From positions 1 to 5,164 of the forward strand of contig JASJAL010000274.1 in assembly GCA_030067055.1 (NCBI GenBank): a DNA stretch of 5,164 bases, in the 5' to 3' direction. Below the pieces are notes generated by a model. The model searched no databases, was not told the DNA's origin, and worked only from the letters and a program-made list of their open reading frames with translations. Shown piece after piece: positions 1-5,164 of the stretch. Within the stretch, counting starts at the first letter, position 1; each line of letters starts with the position of its first letter. The translations under genes and the position numbers were made by a program. Origin of the DNA: Kiloniellales bacterium. Lineage in GTDB: Bacteria; Pseudomonadota; Alphaproteobacteria; Kiloniellales; JAKSBE01.

Positions 1-258
1 AAGAAGATCCTCGACAGCGCCGAGCTCGAGGATCTGGCCATCATCTGTCGCGCGATCGGATTCAAGCCCCTGGAGTTCGCGACCATCATCGCCTTGCTCC
101 GGGGGGCGAAAGCGAAGAAGAGGGGTCTTTCCGCGACCGATCAGCTCAAAGCCTCGCTGGGCATCTTCGAGAGCATCGATCACGAATGCGCCCTGGGGCT
201 TCTGGAACACATCCCCTGGCTGCCGCAGCGAGACTGGAGCTCGCTGAAGGGAGCCTAG
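1..258 (+). CDS. C-terminal fragment of a probable DUF2336 protein (5' end outside window)
   Basis: The frame is open from the first base and ends at TAG 256-258, giving 85 residues of a C-terminus; the start lies upstream of the window. The piece is soluble and looks mostly helical, with no membrane segment. The stretch LAIICRAIGFKPLEFATIIALL (residues 13-34) resembles the repeated helical unit near the end of DUF2336 proteins, which have no firmly established biochemical role. A basic patch (KAKKRG, about residues 37-42) follows, then a second helical section that ends in a Trp-rich tail (IPWLPQRDW). The assignment rests on recalled family patterns, not an alignment, so it could be another alphaproteobacterial helical-repeat protein. 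The next gene is convergent, so this is the last gene of its transcription unit. Confidence 0.55.
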   Translation, partial: KKILDSAELEDLAIICRAIGFKPLEFATIIALLRGAKAKKRGLSATDQLKASLGIFESIDHECALGLLEHIPWLPQRDWSSLKGA

Positions 259-329
259 GTAAATCAATTCCCACGCGGTCCAGAGTTTGGTTTCTTCCGA
301 GTTGTGCGCACGCTCCGGGAGCTGATCAG
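259..329. other. Convergent intergenic gap, no clear terminator
   Basis: This 71-bp gap lies between two convergent stop codons, where a bidirectional terminator would be expected. The only dyads I see are GCTCC-G-GGAGC (312-322) and the short palindrome GTGCGCAC (304-311). Neither is followed by a T-run on either strand. I see no RNA gene or short ORF with a ribosome binding site here. Confidence 0.4.
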
Positions 330-959
330 TCACGCCAGGTTGAAGTGCCCGCTGATCGCCCGCAGCACGTTGTCGATGGCGATGGCCGCCAGGATCAGAC
401 CCATCAGACGGCCCGTGACGTTGGCGCCGCCGGCGCCGACTACTCTCTGGATCGGGCTGGCGACGAGAAAGAGCAGGAGCGTAGCGAACATGACGAACAG
501 GGTGATGGCGGCCGTCACTAGTTGCTCGCCAACGTCATAGCGGTTGTTGTCGGTAAGGACGACGACGGCGAGCATCGCCCCGGGCGACGCGATGGCCGGT
601 ATGGCCAAGGGAAAGACGGCTGGATCTTTTGCGCATGACGCGTCCTCGCTCGCCGCTCCATAGAGCCTTGTGGGCTCAAAGATCATGGCCACGGCAAAGA
701 GAAACAAGACCAGGCCTCCGGCGAGCTTGAACGAGGTCAGGGGGATCCGCAGTGCTTCGAGGAGAAGTTGTCCGGTGACGATCAGGAGCATGAGGACGAT
801 AGATGCCCAAATGACGGAACGGATCGCGATCTTGCGCTGTTCTCGGGTCGACATTTCTTTCGTGACGGTGAGGAAAACGGCGATCGTGCCGACGGGATTT
901 ACGACCGCCCAGATCATCACCAGGTCTTCGACGTGCGATACCCAATCGATTCCGTCCAT
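330..959 (-). CDS. MarC-family (UPF0056) integral membrane protein
   Basis: This 209-residue polytopic inner-membrane protein has the usual MarC length of about 200-220 residues. Six hydrophobic segments can be read at roughly 13-33, 47-70, 77-95, 116-136, 146-168 and 183-203. Family hallmarks are the NPVG motif at 21-24 in the first segment, SFKLAGGLVLFLFA at 76-89, and a second internal-repeat motif, PLAIPAIASPGAM, at 117-129. The start is supported by AAAGG six bases upstream of the ATG. MarC proteins lack an established transport substrate, and the name, which comes from the E. coli multiple antibiotic resistance locus, should not be read as evidence of drug efflux. The gene lies 87 bp downstream of the acyl-CoA ligase on the same strand, so it may be cotranscribed with it or have its own promoter. 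I see no clear sequence evidence either way. Confidence 0.9.
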   Translation of the reverse strand: MDGIDWVSHVEDLVMIWAVVNPVGTIAVFLTVTKEMSTREQRKIAIRSVIWASIVLMLLIVTGQLLLEALRIPLTSFKLAGGLVLFLFAVAMIFEPTRLYGAASEDASCAKDPAVFPLAIPAIASPGAMLAVVVLTDNNRYDVGEQLVTAAITLFVMFATLLLFLVASPIQRVVGAGGANVTGRLMGLILAAIAIDNVLRAISGHFNLA

Positions 960-965
960 GGCTCG

Positions 966-970
966 CCTTT
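966..970 (-). promoter_or_regulatory. Ribosome binding site of the MarC-family gene
   Basis: On the minus strand AAAGG lies six bases before the ATG (CAT at 957-959). It fixes the start of the MarC-family gene. Confidence 0.55.
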
Positions 971-1046
971 GTACCGCGTCTCATCGAGGTCCGGCTCGGC
1001 GGGCGCATTGGGGCGACTACCGAGTTCGATCTCTGGCGATGTAACT

Positions 1047-2660
1047 CTACTCTGTTTCTCCCTCCCGCAGCTTGCGGCGGATGATTTTGCCGGTCGCGGT
1101 CATCGGCAGGCCGTCGACGAAGGCGACCTCGCGCGGGTACTCGTGAGCGGCCAAGCGTGTCTTGACGAAGTCCTGGATTTCGGTGGCAAGGGACTCGTCC
1201 GGCGCGTATCCGGGCTTGAGCACGAGGAAAGCCTTGACCCTTTCGCCGCGCAGCGGATCGGGGACCCCGACCGCGGCGGCCAGGGCCACGGCCGGGTGCT
1301 TGATCAGGCAGTCTTCGATCTCGCCCGGCCCGATCCGGTAGCCGCCCGAGGAGATGACGTCGTCCTCCCGGCCCTGGAACCAGAAGTAGCCGTCCTCGTC
1401 CTGGCGGGCCGTATCGCCGGTCAGCAGCCAGTCGCCGGCGAACTTGGCATCGGTCGCGCCGGGGTTGCGCCAATACTCCAGGAACATAACCGGGTCGGGC
1501 CGTCGCACCGCGACAATGCCGGGCTCTCCGGACGGCAGCGGTCTGCCCTCCGAATCGACCACGGCCAGCTCGTGCCCTGGCACGGCGCGACCCATGGAGC
1601 CCTGGCGCACCGGGAGGATCCCGGCGCAGTTCGAGACGATCAGGTTGCACTCGGTCTGGCCGTAGAACTCGTTGATGGTCAGGCCGAAGGCCTCGCGGCC
1701 CCAGGCCAGGAGTTCCTCGCCCAAGGTTTCGCCCCCGCTGCCGATCGAGCGCAGGTCGTAAGGCCATCGCGCCCTCGGATCGGCCACGCCACGCATCATC
1801 TTCAGCGCGGTCGGCGGCATGAAGGTATTGCGTATGCCGAACTCGGCCAGGATCGCGAAAGCTTCCTCCGGGTCGAACTTAGGGAAGCGGTAGGCCAGCA
1901 CCGGCACGCCGTGATGCAGAGAGGGCAAGAGCACGTCCAGCAGGCCGCCGATCCAGGCCCAGTCGGCCGGGGTCCAGAACAGGTCTCCGGGCTGCGGGAA
2001 GAGGTCCTGCGGCATCTCGACCCCCGGCAGGTGGCCGAGCAGGACCCGATGGGCGTGCAGCGCGCCCTTGGGCGGCCCCGTGGTGCCCGAGGTGTAGATG
2101 ATCAATGCCGGGTCCTCGGCCGCGGTGTCGCAGGGCGCAAAGGCCTCCGAGGCGCGCGCCAGCTCGGCGTGGAAGTCCATGGCCGGGCCGCCGTCGATCG
2201 ACAGCAGGGTTTCGAGCTCCGGCAGTCGGTCGCGCAAGGGCAGGACCTTTTCGAGGCCGGTCTGGTCGGTGACCAGGCCCCTGGCCCCGCTGTTTCCCAG
2301 CCGGTACTCCAGGGCCTCCGGACCGAAGAGCGTGAACAGCGGCACCGCGATGGCGCCCAGCTTGTAGGCCGCGATGTGGGCGATCGCGGTCTCGGGCGCC
2401 TGGGGCAGAAGGATTCCGACCCGGTCGCCGCGTCCGATACCTTGGGCGGCCAGGACGTTGGCTAGGCGGTTGCTCAGGCGCTTGAGTTCGAGGAAGCCGT
2501 AGCGGCGGACCGCGCCGTCCGCCTGCTTGTGGATCAGGGCGGTGCGGTCGGGCTCCTCCGCCCATTTATCGCAGACGTCGACGCCGATGTTGTAGCGCGC
2601 CGGGACCTGCCAGCGGAACCGGGCGCGGAGGTCCTCGTAGCTGTCGGCGCTGGGCAGCAT
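1047..2660 (-). CDS. AMP-forming acyl-CoA ligase (ACSM-like, medium/short-chain acyl-CoA synthetase)
   Basis: This complete 537-residue cytoplasmic enzyme belongs to the ANL superfamily. It would convert a carboxylic acid, ATP and CoA to acyl-CoA, AMP and PPi through an acyl-adenylate. Visible core motifs, in order, are the P-loop YTSGTTGPPKG (189-199), ADWAWIGG (232-239), GSGGE (307-311), the adenine-site motif YGQTE (333-337), TGD (414-416), the hinge region GGYRIGPGEIE (439-449) and the catalytic Lys525 in TATGK. The YRIGPGEIE hinge and the ADWAW motif resemble medium-chain ACSM ligases more than true acetyl-CoA synthetases; the actual substrate cannot be read from sequence. Lys525 sits in a PxxxxGK context (519-525), the pattern known for reversible lysine acetylation of such ligases by Pat-type acetyltransferases, so post-translational control is possible. 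The gene is divergent from a 2,4-dienoyl-CoA reductase, which fits a fatty-acid catabolic role. No truncation or missing catalytic residue is seen. Confidence 0.92.
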   Translation of the reverse strand: MLPSADSYEDLRARFRWQVPARYNIGVDVCDKWAEEPDRTALIHKQADGAVRRYGFLELKRLSNRLANVLAAQGIGRGDRVGILLPQAPETAIAHIAAYKLGAIAVPLFTLFGPEALEYRLGNSGARGLVTDQTGLEKVLPLRDRLPELETLLSIDGGPAMDFHAELARASEAFAPCDTAAEDPALIIYTSGTTGPPKGALHAHRVLLGHLPGVEMPQDLFPQPGDLFWTPADWAWIGGLLDVLLPSLHHGVPVLAYRFPKFDPEEAFAILAEFGIRNTFMPPTALKMMRGVADPRARWPYDLRSIGSGGETLGEELLAWGREAFGLTINEFYGQTECNLIVSNCAGILPVRQGSMGRAVPGHELAVVDSEGRPLPSGEPGIVAVRRPDPVMFLEYWRNPGATDAKFAGDWLLTGDTARQDEDGYFWFQGREDDVISSGGYRIGPGEIEDCLIKHPAVALAAAVGVPDPLRGERVKAFLVLKPGYAPDESLATEIQDFVKTRLAAHEYPREVAFVDGLPMTATGKIIRRKLREGETE

Positions 2661-2669
2661 GCGTGCGAA

Positions 2670-2674
2670 CCTCT
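2670..2674 (-). promoter_or_regulatory. Ribosome binding site of the acyl-CoA ligase
   Basis: On the minus strand AGAGG lies nine bases before the ATG whose complement is at 2658-2660. It supports the chosen start. Confidence 0.5.
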
Positions 2675-2780
2675 ATCCCTCGCAAAGGCTCCGAATTGTC
2701 GGGCCGGCGGCAAATGACGCCTTGCCTCGCCTCGCCCGCTGATGTTTAGAGAAGGCGGGCAGGGTGGCGCAAGCAAAGCA

Positions 2781-2786
2781 GGGAGA
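2781..2786 (+). promoter_or_regulatory. Ribosome binding site deciding the start of the dienoyl-CoA reductase
   Basis: GGGAGA stands three bases before ATG 2790, a slightly short but workable spacing. The in-frame ATG at 2742 has only C-rich sequence before it, so the 2790 start is preferred. Confidence 0.6.
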
Positions 2787-2789
2787 GCG

Positions 2790-3632
2790 ATGTTCGTTTC
2801 CGACCTTCTGAAAGACAAGCGTGTCCTGGTCACGGGCGGCGGCACCGGGCTCGGCAAGTCCATGGCCCAGCGTTTCCTCGAACTGGGTGCGCGGGTGAGC
2901 CTCTTGGGCCGTCGCGAGGAGGTCCTGACCGAGACCAAGGCCGAGTTCGACCGCGGTTTCGAGGGGCGGACCGCGATCGCATCCTGCGACATCCGCGACC
3001 CGGAGGCGGTCGAGGCGACGGTCGAGAAGCTCTGGGCCGAGCAGGGTGGGCTCGATGCCCTGGTCAACAACGCCGCCGGCAACATCCTCGCGCCCAGCGA
3101 GACCCTCTCGCACCGGGCGGTGGACGCGGTCCTCGGCATCGTGCTCCACGGTAGCGCTTACATGACCCTGGCCTGCGGGCGTCGCTGGCTCGAAAGCGGC
3201 ATGGCCGGCAACGTGCTCAGCATCGTCACCACCTACGCCTGGACCGGTTCCGGCTACGTCCTGCCCTCCGCCATGGGTAAGGCCGGGGTCCTGGCCATGA
3301 CCCGCAGCCTGGCCGTGGAGTGGGGTGGTCGCGGAATCCGCCTCAACGCCATCGCACCTGGACCATTCCCGACCGAAGGTGCCTGGTCGCGCCTGGTTCC
3401 AAATGAAGAGATCGAGAAGACCTGGCTCGACCGTGTGCCCCTGGGACGGGTCGGTCGGCACGAGGAACTCAACGATCTGGCCACCTACCTGCTCGCTGAA
3501 CAGTCCGGCTACATCAACGGCGAGGTCGTGACCATCGACGGCGGAGAATGGCTGAAGGGCGCCGGCCAGTTTTCGATCATGGATCAGCTCAGCGACGAGG
3601 AGTGGGCGGCTTTCCGTCCGAAGAAGGGATAG
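2790..3632 (+). CDS. 2,4-dienoyl-CoA reductase, SDR family (mitochondrial DECR type)
   Basis: This complete 280-residue Rossmann-fold enzyme probably uses NADPH to reduce 2,4-dienoyl-CoA, the auxiliary step that lets beta-oxidation handle unsaturated fatty acids. The dinucleotide motif TGGGTGLG is at 15-22, and Arg41/Arg42 after the second strand favour NADPH. NNAAGN is at 93-98. The classical SDR Tyr-x3-Lys is absent: Lys164 is preceded by Ser160, and Tyr149 lies in TTYAWTGSG. This Asn98/Tyr149/Ser160/Lys164 set matches the active-site residues described for human mitochondrial DECR (Asn148, Tyr199, Ser210, Lys214). PGPFPTEGAWSRL (190-202) and YINGEVVTIDGGEW (241-254) also match that subfamily. 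It is unrelated to the flavin/iron-sulfur FadH of E. coli. An in-frame ATG at 2742 would add 16 residues but lacks a ribosome binding site. It is divergent from the acyl-CoA ligase and 11 bp ahead of a lipoprotein gene. A peroxisomal-type trans-2-enoyl-CoA reductase is the nearest alternative. Confidence 0.9.
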   Translation: MFVSDLLKDKRVLVTGGGTGLGKSMAQRFLELGARVSLLGRREEVLTETKAEFDRGFEGRTAIASCDIRDPEAVEATVEKLWAEQGGLDALVNNAAGNILAPSETLSHRAVDAVLGIVLHGSAYMTLACGRRWLESGMAGNVLSIVTTYAWTGSGYVLPSAMGKAGVLAMTRSLAVEWGGRGIRLNAIAPGPFPTEGAWSRLVPNEEIEKTWLDRVPLGRVGRHEELNDLATYLLAEQSGYINGEVVTIDGGEWLKGAGQFSIMDQLSDEEWAAFRPKKG

Positions 3633-3643
3633 TCGTCGCAGCA

Positions 3644-4318
3644 ATGGCGACCCCGCCACGCCGTATTCTAGTCGCGATCTGCGCTTGCGCTCTGTTGGTG
3701 CTGGTCGCCTGCCAGGCCTCCGAGCAGCGCCGGGAGCGGATCTACCGCTTTGTTGACGAGATCTCCTTCGGCGGCCCGCTGGACCCGGTGGCCAGACGCG
3801 ATTCCCGCCTGGCGCGCTGGGCGGAACCCTTGCAGGTCGCCTTCATAGAGGGCGAAACGCCCGAACTGATCATCCTGGTTGAGGAGCATCTGGCAATCTT
3901 CACCCGCCTGACCGGCGTGCCCGTCAGATACCTCGAGGACGAAGATGACGCCAACGTCACAGTGAGCTTCAAGTCCGATCCCGATTTCCTGGCCAACCGG
4001 GAGTACGTGCCCTGCTACGTGGGACTGCGCTCGAGAGGCAAGGAACTGCGCCAGGCCAACATCGAGATCAGCGTGGCCGATCCCGAGCGAATCGAGCGTT
4101 GCGTCGCACACGAGCTGATGCACAGTTTCGGGTTTCGCTACCACTCCGGAGTCGTGCGCTCGATCCTGTCGCCGGCCCACGATCAGGAGACCTTCAGCCG
4201 GTGGGATGAACTTGCCTTGCGAATCCTTTATCATCCCACGGTTGAAGCCGGAATGACCCGGGAGCAGGCGGCGCCGGTCTTCCGGCGCTTGATCGCGGAG
4301 CTTCTGGAGGCGTCATGA
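3644..4318 (+). CDS. DUF2927-family lipoprotein with HExxH motif (putative metallopeptidase-like)
   Basis: This 224-residue exported protein begins with a basic N-region (PPRR), a hydrophobic core, and the lipobox LVAC with Cys23 as the predicted lipidated residue. The mature part carries the DUF2927 pattern: RCVAHELMHSFGF (152-164), then SILSP (173-177) and a C-terminal WDELALRILYHP followed by GMT (187-205). His156, Glu157 and His160 form an intact HExxH, the zinc-binding signature of many metallopeptidases; in many DUF2927 members I recall, this stretch is degenerate (EEL-type). A zinc peptidase role is therefore possible but unproven, and the third metal ligand is not obvious. Cys124 and Cys153 could form a disulfide in the periplasm. 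An in-frame ATG at 3548 lies inside the upstream gene and would put 32 residues before the signal peptide, so ATG 3644 is preferred. Its ribosome binding site is weak (AAGGGA, 14 bases upstream), suggesting translation linked to the reductase 11 bp before. The gene overlaps the next lipoprotein by ATGA. Confidence 0.82.
   Translation: MATPPRRILVAICACALLVLVACQASEQRRERIYRFVDEISFGGPLDPVARRDSRLARWAEPLQVAFIEGETPELIILVEEHLAIFTRLTGVPVRYLEDEDDANVTVSFKSDPDFLANREYVPCYVGLRSRGKELRQANIEISVADPERIERCVAHELMHSFGFRYHSGVVRSILSPAHDQETFSRWDELALRILYHPTVEAGMTREQAAPVFRRLIAELLEAS
4306..4310 (+). promoter_or_regulatory. Ribosome binding site of the second lipoprotein, inside the upstream gene
   Basis: A consensus GGAGG ends four bases before ATG 4315. 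It lies within the last codons of the DUF2927 gene, and the two genes overlap as ATGA (4315-4318), the usual arrangement for translational coupling. Confidence 0.65.
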
Positions 4319-4878
4319 TCCGCCGGTGGGCCGGCAGGCTTCTCCTACCTGCTTTCATGGTCGCCGGGATCTCGGCCTGCGCCGAAGATCTGGGCAGGGA
4401 GTGGCAGGCGCTGGATGCCGAGGAAAGCACGATCGTTTTTCGGGCTCCGGGACTGGAGACCCAGAAGGTCAGGTTCATGCGTTCCTACAACGACCGGCAG
4501 TCTCTCGTCGTGGAAAACGCGATTTGGGTCGGGCCGGGCGCGCGCCACGCAAAGGCGATGGTGCAGTACTTCCGGACCAGTCCAGGGTACCATTTCCGAC
4601 GCGATCTGGACCCGCAGGACTTCGTCGAAAGCGCCAACAGCTTCAAGGATAAGGCGGTGACCGTCGGGCCTCCGAAGTCGGAGGTCAATGGGCTGGGCCG
4701 GATCAGCCATCGAAGTTTCGACTTCGACGACGTCCATTGCGTGATGTTCCAGCAACTCTGGGGCGCCAGCGAAGGGGCGGGTGACCAGCAGCTCGTCGGC
4801 TACTTCTGCGCGGATCCCGGACAGCCGCTGGATGACGGCGCCATCAAGCAGGTCGTCAGGTCGATCGACATCAGGTAG
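4315..4878 (+). CDS. Predicted lipoprotein of unknown family
   Basis: This 187-residue protein has a lipoprotein signal: basic start (MIRRWAGR), hydrophobic stretch, and ISAC with Cys22 as the predicted lipidated residue. The following Ala-Glu carries no Asp at the +2 position, which by the E. coli rule favours the outer membrane, although that rule is not secure in other groups. I do not recognise the mature domain. It reads as mixed alpha/beta, with strand-like segments at STIVFRAP (38-45), QSLVVENAIWVG (62-73) and CVMFQQLWG (142-150). Cys142 and Cys165 are the only other cysteines and could form one disulfide in the periplasm. There is no membrane segment after the signal and no recognisable catalytic motif. 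The ATGA overlap and strong internal ribosome binding site indicate coupled expression with the DUF2927 lipoprotein, so the two may act together in the envelope. Confidence is high that it is a gene and exported; its function is unknown. Confidence 0.8.
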   Translation: MIRRWAGRLLLPAFMVAGISACAEDLGREWQALDAEESTIVFRAPGLETQKVRFMRSYNDRQSLVVENAIWVGPGARHAKAMVQYFRTSPGYHFRRDLDPQDFVESANSFKDKAVTVGPPKSEVNGLGRISHRSFDFDDVHCVMFQQLWGASEGAGDQQLVGYFCADPGQPLDDGAIKQVVRSIDIR

Positions 4879-4917
4879 TGCGCGCCTCTGGGCCGCAATG
4901 CAGCCTCTGGTGTCGAA

Positions 4918-4946
4918 TTGCGCGGCTCCGGCGCCGGAGATAGATT
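4918..4946 (+). promoter_or_regulatory. Possible promoter of the molybdoenzyme gene
   Basis: A weak sigma70-like pair can be proposed: TTGCGC (4918-4923), a 17-bp spacer, and TAGATT (4941-4946), about 30 bases before ATG 4977. The -35 matches three and the -10 four of six consensus positions, so this is tentative. A 14-bp palindrome fills most of the spacer. Confidence 0.25.
4926..4939. repeat. Perfect 14-bp palindrome CTCCGGCGCCGGAG
   Basis: Each half is the exact reverse complement of the other, and the symmetry stops on both sides (G4925, A4940). It lies 47 bases after the second lipoprotein stop and 37 before the molybdoenzyme start. As RNA it would fold as a 5-bp stem with a GCGC loop, but no U-run follows, so an intrinsic terminator is unlikely. 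An operator site is the other option. The palindrome is directly visible; any role is inference. Confidence 0.5.
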
Positions 4947-4976
4947 GTCGGCGGGATCCGAAAAGCGAAAGCCGCC

Positions 4977-5164
4977 ATGCCCGACAGCGCCAACGTTCAA
5001 TACCTGCACTCGACCTGCCCGCACGATTGCCCCAGCACCTGCGCGCTCGAGGTCGAGCGGCTTTCGCCGACCCGTATCGGCAAGGTCCGCGGCGCCCGCG
5101 ACAATCCCTACACGGCGGGCGTGATCTGCGCCAAGGTCGCCCGCTACGCCGAGCGGGTCCATCA
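4977..5164 (+). CDS. Molybdopterin (bis-MGD) oxidoreductase with N-terminal [4Fe-4S] domain, partial
   Basis: The first 62 codons of a gene that runs off the window edge. Cys14, Cys18, Cys22 and Cys51 form C-x3-C-x3-C-x28-C, the N-terminal [4Fe-4S] cluster motif of the DMSO reductase superfamily. The surrounding CPHDCPSTCALEV and GVICAKVARYAERVH match the Mop4Fe4S domain of formate dehydrogenase/thiosulfate reductase-like enzymes. The lysine after Cys51 (CAK) is the usual residue thought to link the cluster to the pterin. There is no twin-arginine signal before the cluster, so the protein is expected to be cytoplasmic unless partnered. The substrate cannot be told from this fragment, since the domains that decide it lie outside. 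The start is fixed by an in-frame TAG at 4941-4943 with no other ATG after it; the ribosome binding site is weak. A 98-bp gap suggests a transcription unit separate from the lipoproteins. Confidence 0.88.
   Translation, partial: MPDSANVQYLHSTCPHDCPSTCALEVERLSPTRIGKVRGARDNPYTAGVICAKVARYAERVH

Larger units (their letters stand above)
2661..2789. promoter_or_regulatory. Divergent promoter region between acyl-CoA ligase and dienoyl-CoA reductase
   Basis: These 129 bp separate two divergently transcribed genes and must hold the promoter of each unless transcripts enter from elsewhere. For the rightward gene a weak sigma70-like pair can be proposed: TTGCCT (2722-2727), a 17-bp spacer, and TTTAGA (2745-2750). 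An inverted repeat, GCCCGC (2734-2739) with GCGGGC (2755-2760), flanks that proposed -10 and could be an operator, but six-base arms of pure G/C are easily met by chance here. I could not pick a convincing leftward promoter. No PsrA-like GAAAC-N4-GTTTC site is present. Confidence 0.35.

Noticed and set aside
312..322. GCTCC-G-GGAGC dyad as a terminator between the convergent genes
   Set aside because: The stem is short, the central gap of one base forces several pairs open, and there is no T-run on either side.
995..1024. CTCGG/CCGAG dyad in the ligase-MarC gap as a terminator
   Set aside because: It has only a five-base stem with a 20-base loop and no following U-run, so it is not supportable as a terminator.
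676..1767. A 363-codon minus-strand frame bridging MarC and the ligase
   Set aside because: It overlaps both real genes in another frame and is extremely Arg/Gly/Pro rich, typical of a shifted reading of GC-rich genes.
768..2465. A 565-codon open frame on the + strand across the acyl-CoA ligase region
   Set aside because: It is antisense to the ligase, which has all its catalytic motifs on the minus strand. Long antisense frames are common in GC-rich coding DNA, and its composition (many Arg, Gly, Gln, Asp) shows no domain.
2742..2789. Upstream in-frame ATG for the dienoyl-CoA reductase
   Set aside because: It has no ribosome binding site, and the extra 16 residues precede the normal start of the Rossmann fold.
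3548..3643. Upstream in-frame ATG for the DUF2927 lipoprotein
   Set aside because: It lies within the reductase gene and would bury the lipoprotein signal peptide 32 residues from the N-terminus.
2673..3659. A 328-codon open frame on the - strand across the dienoyl-CoA reductase
   Set aside because: It is a mirror of the reductase codons and shows no recognisable motif. The + strand product has a complete DECR-type active site.
4109..4144. True metzincin zinc signature HExxHxxGxxH
   Set aside because: The histidine after the glycine is one position too late (Tyr166 occupies the ligand position), so the protein cannot be assigned to metzincins from the motif.
4884..4910. Two copies of GCCTCTGG with 11 bases between them
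   Set aside because: An eight-base direct repeat of this composition is expected by chance in GC-rich DNA; there is no third copy or symmetry.
1..5164. CRISPR array, insertion sequence, tRNA or rRNA
   Set aside because: I found no regularly spaced repeats, terminal inverted repeats, transposase motifs, or tRNA/rRNA-like stretches in the short gaps between genes.

Overview
The window is GC-rich chromosomal DNA with tightly packed genes. It suggests an alphaproteobacterium, plausibly of the Rhodospirillales type. The evidence is the probable DUF2336 fragment (a family concentrated in Alphaproteobacteria), the DUF2927 lipoprotein, the strong G/C third-position bias, and the mitochondrial-like 2,4-dienoyl-CoA reductase. 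This placement is inferred from gene content, not from a marker gene.

Layout: (1) 1-258 (+) is the C-terminal end of a probable DUF2336 protein. (2) 330-959 (-) is a MarC-family inner-membrane protein, convergent with the first gene. (3) 1047-2660 (-) is an AMP-forming acyl-CoA ligase of the ACSM type. (4) A 129-bp divergent intergenic region (2661-2789) separates the ligase from a rightward cluster. (5) 2790-3632 (+) is a 2,4-dienoyl-CoA reductase of the SDR/DECR type. (6) 3644-4318 (+) is a DUF2927 lipoprotein with an HExxH motif. (7) 4315-4878 (+) is a second lipoprotein of unknown family, overlapping the previous gene by ATGA. (8) A 98-bp gap holds a perfect 14-bp palindrome. (9) 4977 to the window edge (+) is the N-terminus of a molybdopterin/[4Fe-4S] oxidoreductase.

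How they fit together: the ligase and the dienoyl-CoA reductase form a divergent pair that makes sense as a fatty-acid module. One activates an acid to its CoA thioester; the other removes the conjugated double bonds that block beta-oxidation of unsaturated chains. The two envelope lipoproteins sit 11 bp behind the reductase and probably share its transcript, but nothing visible ties them to lipid breakdown. MarC, the DUF2336 fragment and the molybdoenzyme look like independent neighbours.

No mobile element, CRISPR array, tRNA or rRNA was seen. I do not see a clearly new multi-gene system. The least-explained part is the coupled lipoprotein pair at 3644-4878.
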